From contig NC_052678.1 of the NCBI RefSeq assembly GCF_016802725.1, positions 3,512,501-3,576,500 of the forward strand: a stretch of DNA of 64,000 nucleotides, in the 5' to 3' direction. The stretch's first letter is position 1, and every line of letters starts with the position of its first letter. Position numbers and translations under genes: made by a program. Source of the DNA: Solenopsis invicta (lineage: Eukaryota; Arthropoda; Insecta; Hymenoptera; Formicidae). Below, piece after piece: positions 56,938 through 64,000 of the stretch. Below the pieces are notes generated by a model that saw only the letters and a program-made list of their open reading frames with translations, was not told the DNA's origin and did not search any database.

Positions 56938-59152
56938 CACATTGACACATATTTTGTTACGCTTTGAAGGGGGTGTACATTGTCGAGAGCTTTCCGCTTG
57001 TGCGCGAATCGCGGAAATGTTTGAGAATTTTGCCATCTAGTAATGATGAGAGAGGTACTTTTGTTTTATAGTATTGTCAGTAAATTCCTTATTCATTTCT
57101 AAATGCGTTTATAGTCAACTTTCACGGAAATTCCTTCCGGTTTTCTCGTCATAAACATCACATACGAAAACGCGCATAACGTAAAATTCTTCCATAACTT
57201 CTAGTTGTGCTAGTAAAAAAAGAGAGGGTTGTTGGATGCATTTCGAATTGATTGGTGTGGTTGCTCAGGGTTTACAACATGCTATATGCCAAAATACATT
57301 CGGTAGCACTAAACAACAAGCAATAATAGAGATGTAGTGTTAAAGAGATACTTTTTAAACACGTTGAAACATGAATACAATTGAATAGTACGTGAAATAT
57401 ATATATATCGATAAAAGAAATTATTATTACATACGTGAAGTAAGTAATAATAATCATTTTAGAACTGTTGTGAGAGCGATTATATTAAGTCATAGAGAGT
57501 TTAATTAATGATAAAGTTCTATCAGTTTTTTTTCCTTTTTTTTTGTAGATATGTATAGAGGCATAATCAACATCTGCTGTCATGAAGCCTGTCCCAACAG
57601 TAACGAGACCTATTGTTTTCAAACGTAACGTGGCGATTTTCGACGTCGAAATCACAACGCCCGGTTTGAAGCCCAGTGTTACCATAATTTTATTTCAAGA
57701 GAGTCTAGTCTCGTTATTCTTGAGACAGGCCAGGCGTATTCGATAGAGAAAGAAAGAGAAAGAAAGAAAGAGAGAGAGAAAGAGAGATTGATAATATATT
57801 TAAAACAATTACACGCATACATATTTCTATGTATATGTGTATATATGTATATAAAATGTATGTATACGTGCATGTATATGCAGATGTACACATTGCATGC
57901 ATCAAGCGACATACTCGTGTATGTACAGTCGAACTTCCTGATTCTCTCAATTCGAGATGGAACGATCTTTTCATTTTATGTAACTCACATGACAAATGAA
58001 AATGTTCTGTTGTGCATTATGTTCGTATATGTGATGCATCACTTATTCCATGTATATGATGAAATAGCAAATGTGAAATACTGTGGAAAAGGAAAGATAT
58101 TATGTATATGAAGCAGTATTTTCAAGTTAAGAGATTTTCCAAAATTTGAGTTTTGTTATTATCATGTGGAATTTATTGGAAACATAAAAAATTTAGAGGA
58201 ATTTTTAACCGACAAAATACAAAGACCTTTAATCTTTTTGGGGGAATTGTATTATATTAATTTATAATATACTAATTTTTTATTGTATTGTAAATATTTA
58301 TTGTAATGTTCATAACTTGACAACTGATATATGGAAATTTACCTGAAAGAATAGGGAAGTTTGACTGTATGTATGTACAAGGTGTTCCCAAATTTGCGAT
58401 TAGAAAGTTTATGAAAAACTGAATCATAGAAATTCATGTCCTCGTATATTTATTTTTTAATTCCCAACAACAGTTTTTGAGTTGCAAGCATTTCAGATTT
58501 ATTTGTAATATTAGTCGTGCTTGGATAATATCTGTCCACAGAGTCGATTAAGGGTAATTTTTCGTGCGTGGGATAATTTAAAAATAAATATGTATTTGTG
58601 AAGGTGCATACAACTCTCCAATCAATTGTACATCATGAATTTTATCAGGTTTTAAATTTTTATAGTTAGAGAGAATGATTGGTCACAATTGAAAAGCATT
58701 TTTACGATTTGGTTTTTCATAGACCTTCCATTAGAACGCTTTCGCACGCGAAATTGAGGACATTATGCATGTGTAAACACAAAACCGTGTGCATTGTTGC
58801 ACACGTATAACATATGTGCCACAAACGTATTATCAAAAAAAATATATAAAAAAAAGAATAAAAAAGATATTGAGACACATTCAACATGGTTTCGAAACGA
58901 GGAAGTGAAATTTATCGTTTCACGTCTTTTTCTACTCTCTTCGTGGCTTTCAAAATAATTTTGAACAGTGTTGTACATATGTAGACCTTCTAATGTATCC
59001 ATAGACCAGTTTTTGGTATTCAGTTAGAGACTGAATATACAGCAGTAATGCTGAGATGTCAATATGGATCGGAGAGATAAAAAATAACGCTATGGAGAGA
59101 AAACTTATTTTTATAAAAAAAATCGTAACATTAAGAAGAGAGAAAAAGAGAG

Positions 59153-59183
<31 letters not shown>

Positions 59184-60250
59184 AGAGGGAAATAAGGCGT
59201 TTGATAAAAACTTGTAATTGTAAGATATGTATGTGTGCTACAAAGACACGCGAGAGAAATATTAGGCAAACTGGTCTTGTATACATTAACATGTAGTCCA
59301 ATATAGAGAGAACATATATTTTTACAGGGCGCTGCCCGCGTGATAAAGGTTCTTCCTAATAATTCGCTGGTACGCAGTTTATTAGCTTAAATATCACTCT
59401 ACAAAGTATAAATATTAGTGAACTCGAATGTGAAGAGAGACAAACACAACTGTTGTAGCGCAACCTGATCGACTTTCTACATATCAACGTTCACGACGCT
59501 CCGTGAAACGTGCTCCGACAATTTTGTAAATGCATCCTCTATTTGTCATTTTCAGAATTCATCTGGGATTATTCGCGACGATCCTTTCATATATCGCTCA
59601 AAGAGCTCATTATCAGCACTATAGAGTGCTAGTTTTATAGTATAATTACATGCATCGACGTATGTAGGAGTCGCGTAGCGTCCTAAATTAGTAATAATTT
59701 CCAACCATTTAACTTTTGATTTTATTTCGTTTCTATTAAAGTAGTAGATCAGTCGCTGAAAAGTTGAAGAAAGTCTTGATCGCTCGAAGCGAGAGATGGC
59801 TTCTAAAGAGAATTGGAAGATACCGATTTGTATAAAATAAAAACAGGATGCGCTACATCAAAATATTTCATGTGATTGTAGCTAGTCAGCTACACCAGAA
59901 GAAAATTCAATCTGAAGGTGCAAGAAAGAATGCCATGCTTAGTAAATGCTATATATTGATTCTATTTAACAAAAGAGAAAAAAAAGCAACAATGTTATTT
60001 TAATGAAATTGGACAGAAAGACAGAAAGAATTAATTTCCAAGATTTATTCGTGTCTTCTACTTTGAAATTATTCATATATTATGCCGTATTGAACATACT
60101 TTGCTCAACATTACATAATTTGTATGAAATTTAGCTGCAATTTACCTTTTTGTTGTTTTTAAATTTTATTTTAGTGTTATTATCTCTGTGATATATTGCA
60201 AGAATAAATACAATATTATCGTTGTTATACTTCAGTGTATCCGAAGTTTT
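56938..60250 (+). other. Probable long FOXN3 3' UTR and flank
   Basis: No coding exon recognised. AT-rich, with purine microsatellites (about 57745-57787 GA/GAAA; 59146-59181 GA). At 58378-58740 is a block starting ACAAGGTGTTCCCAAATTTG and ending in ATAGACCTTCCATTAGAACG, probably a repeat. AATAAA occurs in ATAAATACAAT near 60204. Assignment to the FOXN3 transcript is inferred from the lack of any other gene. Confidence 0.4.
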
Positions 60251-60285
60251 AGAATTCTATATATTATGTTGTTTAGCGAGAAAGA

Positions 60286-60335
60286 ATTATATATATACAT
60301 ACATATATATATACATATATATATATACATATAAA
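60286..60335. repeat. (TA)n/(CATATA)n repeat
   Basis: Imperfect TATATA and CATATA units between FOXN3 and the small open frame at 60908. Confidence 0.8.
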
Positions 60336-60907
60336 TATGATTATTATTAATTAACTGGCATTCTTACTCACACCTTGAATACTCTATCTTGATATCGACC
60401 TTAAAACAAGCTGGCATCTTCAAATTGATAATCGTATGAAAATTTAATGTTATAGCTTCACGATTTGTTAACATTCTCTTAGTCTAGCTCACGTTTGCTA
60501 TGACTGGACATCTGTTCTTCCACGTAATAGCTAATTCTAAATTAATCAGCTATTAGAGAGTGGGATGCCACATTCATCGATCATAATACAGTGTAGCTAA
60601 TCGATAGGTTAAAAGCGTAGATTAAATCGATTAGTCACATAATGTAAAGCAATACACCAGTAAATCCTGACATTGGGCGAAATACTCTAGTCAGCCGGTT
60701 TCTCGTAAAAGTGGGCTTATGTGCAATGCGTTAATCGCGGAGTCGGTACGACGACGAGGGGCTAAACTGTTATTCTGTAATTGTATTACGTAGAGGGAAT
60801 AAGTATTAACATCGCGTATTTTCTTAACGCCGTAATCCCGATCCATTACGATTACACGATACAAATTCACAATTATTCATATAAGTACGTTATCGTTACG
60901 CGGGACT

Positions 60908-61114
60908 ATGCTATTACAACCGGCTGACAAGCGAAGTCATCCTATGACAGACACCAAAAAATACAACAAAGTATGGAGCAAAGCAGATTACGAATGTGTC
61001 ATTGTAACTAGCCAGGGACAATCAAAAAGACATGATGTGTTTGGTTTGCTTCCATTACATGACATCGTGCCAAATGCAGAATCCTTTGGGTTTGGAAGAT
61101 CAGAGATATGTTAA
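60908..61114 (+). CDS. Possible small gene or terminal exon, 68 aa, unrecognised
   Basis: An open frame starting MLLQPADKRSHPMTDTKKYN and ending ESFGFGRSEIC. I do not recognise it. Unlike most open frames here it is not low-complexity: it has a balanced residue mix with charged N-terminal and hydrophobic middle parts (DVFGLLPLHDIV), and codon choice looks ordinary. It has no signal peptide, membrane segment or Cys pattern. The 400 bp upstream is moderately GC-rich (60680-60900), which would suit a promoter. It could be a short protein, the last exon of an unseen gene, a decayed pseudogene fragment or chance. Confidence 0.3.
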   Translation: MLLQPADKRSHPMTDTKKYNKVWSKADYECVIVTSQGQSKRHDVFGLLPLHDIVPNAESFGFGRSEIC

Positions 61115-61201
61115 TTTATATGTACACATAATATATATATCTACAGATTGTATATTATAAGAATTTTGTTGGCGTAATATGTAATATTATAATTATATGT
61201 A

Positions 61202-61230
61202 TCATTATTATTATTATTATTATTATTACT
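61202..61230. repeat. (ATT)n microsatellite
   Basis: About nine ATT units, in the presumed 3' flank of Bora. Confidence 0.85.
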
Positions 61231-62115
61231 CATTTTAGATGAATCATGCTGTAAAATGTTTGTTAAGTTTTTGATCTTGCTTATATATATCTTGAGTATA
61301 TTTAATATTTTAGGCTGTAACCACAAGAAAATTTTATCTAATGAAACAAATGAAGAAAATTGCAAAAACTTGTTGATCATTTTATTCAGTATTTCTTATT
61401 CCAACATGATATTTATGATTTAATCACCCTCTTTCTTAAAAAATGACACAACCAACAAACGTGAATTTCAAGTTATTACTATGAATGAATTAGATAAACA
61501 TTATCCTTTAAGTCATTACTTTGTAGATAATAATTTTCTATTAAGCAAAAGGAGTAATTTTTTCTTTTTTTTGGAAAAACTTGATTTTTTGTATTGTGTC
61601 ATTTTTTTAACAAAAAGTACGACATAATGTGATATAATTAATCGACAATTATATATTGGCAATATACAATAGTAGGTACAATGATGTTGAGTATATACTT
61701 AAAAAATAATTCAAAAATTCAACCATTTCTTTGAAATAATCCAGAGTCCTTTAACAAAAGCTTCAAAATGTTACATTTAAATATTTGGTAGAATGAAACA
61801 AATGCGAATGTAACAGTATAATGTTGTCGAAAAGATAAATTATATAATAAATAAAATTGAGATCTATAACACATTAAAATTTAGAATAATGCCCGTGATA
61901 ATCAATCATATGGGCAGATCGAATTGGATTAAATTATTTAAAAGTATCAAATCAATATATAAAGAAGATAACATTGACTACGACAAATTGAGATCTATTT
62001 ATCCAAAAACAATTTGATTGACTATAAATTAACAGTATAGACAAAAACAAGTCATGCATATTTATCTTATTTTTTATAATAATCATAAGCTAAATATTAT
62101 ACATTTTGAGCATTT
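61231..62115. other. Bora 3' flank, nothing recognised
   Basis: AT-rich sequence after the Bora stop codon (on the minus strand). No coding exon or named element seen; it probably includes the Bora 3' UTR. Confidence 0.45.
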
Positions 62116-62826
62116 TTATGAATATGACTCATACGACTCTAAACTTTCATTTTCTTTGTTATATTTGGAAGGTGTGGAACTAAATCTTATGCTTTCTCTC
62201 CAAGATAATTGAGCATTCTCCTTAGATGTCATTCTTTCATTACAAAGAGTTTTGTAGTTCGTTGAAGTATTGTAATTATCTATTGTGGGCAATGTGCTAC
62301 TCATACTGTGAGTTTGATAACCAGTGTCTTGAACCGAGTTCGAAATATTTTGCTGTTCAAACGCGCCAGACATTATGTTACTCCATTTGTGATCTTCGCG
62401 CGAAAAACTTGCCGTTTCCGGCGCAACTTTCAAACTACTAATTTCGTTATTATATTCTTTATCGCTAAATACGATGGCGTCGGAATACGTAGTATTGTCA
62501 GTTGAATTTGTACAGTTTGGCAATTCCTCCATATTAATGGAATCACACGCATTTGTTTTATCGTTATTTACAATTATCATTTCATCATTGTCTTCGGTAC
62601 GTTTCACGTGATTTTCACTATTGGTCATATCTAAAACATATTTTTGGCATAGTATCGTTACGAGCATATTAGTTTTTATGATATCTAAAGATTGTCGTAC
62701 AAGTAAATATTTAAATCCACATGATAAATTTTTTATATTCTTCACTTATTTAATTAAACTCTTCAAAATATGATCTGCTTTGTGCGAATGCAAATCTTGT
62801 CATGACAATGAGTAAGTGAGAAAGTA

Positions 62827-62859
<33 letters not shown>

Positions 62860-63555
62860 TCTTCCCAAGTCGTTAAAAGAGTAAAGATAACTAAAGAAGC
62901 AAGTGAAGGTAAGACAAATAAAGGGCAAAAGAATGTTGAAAAATTAGATTGTAACAGAAAACAAATTTACCTAACAAATAATAGCCATTAACCGAACTTG
63001 ATCTTTTTTCCTCGATTATATCGTCTGTACTCATATTTACTGTGAAGTTTAACCGAGTGGCCGTACGAGAGCAATATTCAATTCTTTCATGCAACCTATC
63101 GGCGTTATGTATTGGCGATATGTTGGGTGACAACTCTTCAGATGTTACTACGGACGATCCACGGCTTCGCCGCCTAGTCTGTAGTAGCTTCTAGAATATA
63201 TTATAGTCATAAAATATTCACCCGAACTTTTTTTATATATTTGACATCATGATACTATCGCATCGCTTAATCATATTAATTTCAGTAGTGCAAACTACAA
63301 TTGATTAATCTTATTTATTGACGTGTTATAAAATTACTACGCTTACCTAACTGTATTTCAACATTCATATTCACATACCTTTAATAGCGCACCATCAATC
63401 ATACCACTTTCAGGAGGGCTGCAGGGTAACGCCATTTTAATTGGTGACAACGATGCTATACTTTCGTTGTCAGTACCCTCGTCGTGACATAAAAATAATT
63501 TTCTTCTTAGTGAACTATTGCTCGAATTTACATCGTCTCTGTCTGCGTTCTGTTC
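62116..63555 (-). CDS. bora: Protein aurora borealis (Bora), C-terminal part
   Basis: Bora is a cell-cycle protein that, once phosphorylated by Cdk1, activates Aurora A towards Plk1 for mitotic entry. Three exons are visible, in transcription order: 63379-63555, 62971-63190, 62116-62630; about 303 aa. The first contains SSNSSLRRKLFLCHDEGTDN, matching the conserved Bora SSSLRRKLFLD motif, then SLSPIKMALPCSPPESGMID. The second is basic at its start (KLLQTRRRSRGSS) and carries several SP sites (EELSPNISPIHN). The last contains DTGYQTHSMSSTL and ends SSTPSKYNKENESLESYESY plus a final Ser. Abundant SP/TP sites fit a Cdk and Plk1 substrate. The conserved N-terminal Aurora A-activating region must lie upstream, beyond 63555; I found no further exon before the window ends, so the gene is truncated. 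A 3-base shift of the second acceptor (63187) is possible. Confidence 0.85.
62826..62855. repeat. (GA)n microsatellite in a Bora intron
   Basis: About 14 GA units between the last two Bora exons. Confidence 0.9.
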
Positions 63556-64000
63556 CTATGGAAAACATAAGAATATTTTTAAGAAATTTTAGATAATCAA
63601 TATTGATATGTTAGATGTACAAATTAATTCGATGTCTTAATACTGTCTAAACTTTTTTTAATTCAATATTTTTCTGACCTTTTACAGTTTGCAAGCGGAT
63701 CTCTATGTTTTCAAAATACTATCTTAGTGAAGTAGACAATATAACTTCACAAAACAGTAGTAAACAACAATAATGTCTAAAAAGCATCATTTATGGCTAT
63801 ATTCTATTCACATTTCGATGCTGCTAAAACCACGAAAATGATTTGTCCTGCTCTGGACGAAAATGCTGATGACTCATAGTAAAATGTGCAAAAAGTGGTA
63901 TCAGAAGTTTCCAAATGGAAATTTTATTTTGTTGCACAATAAAATTCAGCCACATGCTCTAAAGAAGGTGAAAGATGTCATGTATTTTAGACTTTGGAAA
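63556..64000 (-). other. Bora intron, no exon recognised
   Basis: AT-rich. Translated on the minus strand it shows no VPSPW-type motif or other Bora N-terminal sequence, so it is read as intron up to the window edge. Confidence 0.45.

Noticed and set aside
1..64000. CRISPR array, bacterial-type operon or phage-like module
   Set aside because: All recognised genes are spliced animal genes; direct repeats seen are microsatellites or transposon copies without regular spacer structure.

Overview
This is a 64 kb piece of nuclear DNA from an insect, most likely a hymenopteran and quite possibly an ant. That is an inference from the protein sequences, the short introns, the AT-rich background with GC-rich islands at promoters, and the mariner-type and foldback elements; no marker in the window proves the species. 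Genes are spliced on both strands with GT-AG introns. I joined exons by eye using splice sites and reading phase, so exon ends are predictions.

Layout: 1-1.0 kb, 3' end of a fatty acyl-CoA reductase gene (+). 1.2-4.7 kb, ribosomal protein S3A (-), which carries a 7-bp tandem duplication that breaks the frame. 7.8-14.0 kb, RCC2/TD-60 homologue (+). 15.3-17.0 kb, an unrecognised gene (-) whose 3' half encodes a Dpy-30-like motif and a short Cys-rich tail. 18.8-22.3 kb, Rab18 (-), with a dead mariner in its last intron. 23.7-33.7 kb, APPBP2/PAT1 (+). 36.4-40.5 kb, rabaptin-5 with a C-terminal FYVE-like finger (-). 43.3-47.3 kb, ZFYVE1/DFCP1 with a GTPase-like domain and two FYVE fingers (+). 50.6-52.4 kb, GC-rich promoter and 5' region. 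54.6-56.9 kb, FOXN3/Ches-1-like forkhead factor (+) with a long probable 3' UTR. 60.9 kb, a possible small gene. 62.1-63.6 kb, the C-terminal part of aurora borealis (Bora) (-).

Three gene pairs are divergent: RpS3A/RCC2, Rab18/APPBP2 and rabaptin-5/ZFYVE1. Several genes share themes. Rab18, rabaptin-5 and ZFYVE1 act in Rab/PI3P membrane traffic and lipid-droplet biology. RCC2, FOXN3 and Bora act in mitosis or checkpoints. Whether this grouping means anything is untested.

Introns and intergenic DNA hold several families of short non-autonomous elements, recognised because copies recur within the window: a CAGGGTTGGG-ended family, a family of about 550 bp with at least four copies, hairpin elements, very large palindromes at 24.3 and 50.0 kb, a 1.4 kb foldback at 25.7 kb, and mariner relics at 19.1 and 53.0 kb. 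I found no CRISPR array, no convincing tRNA or rRNA gene and no operon-like structure.
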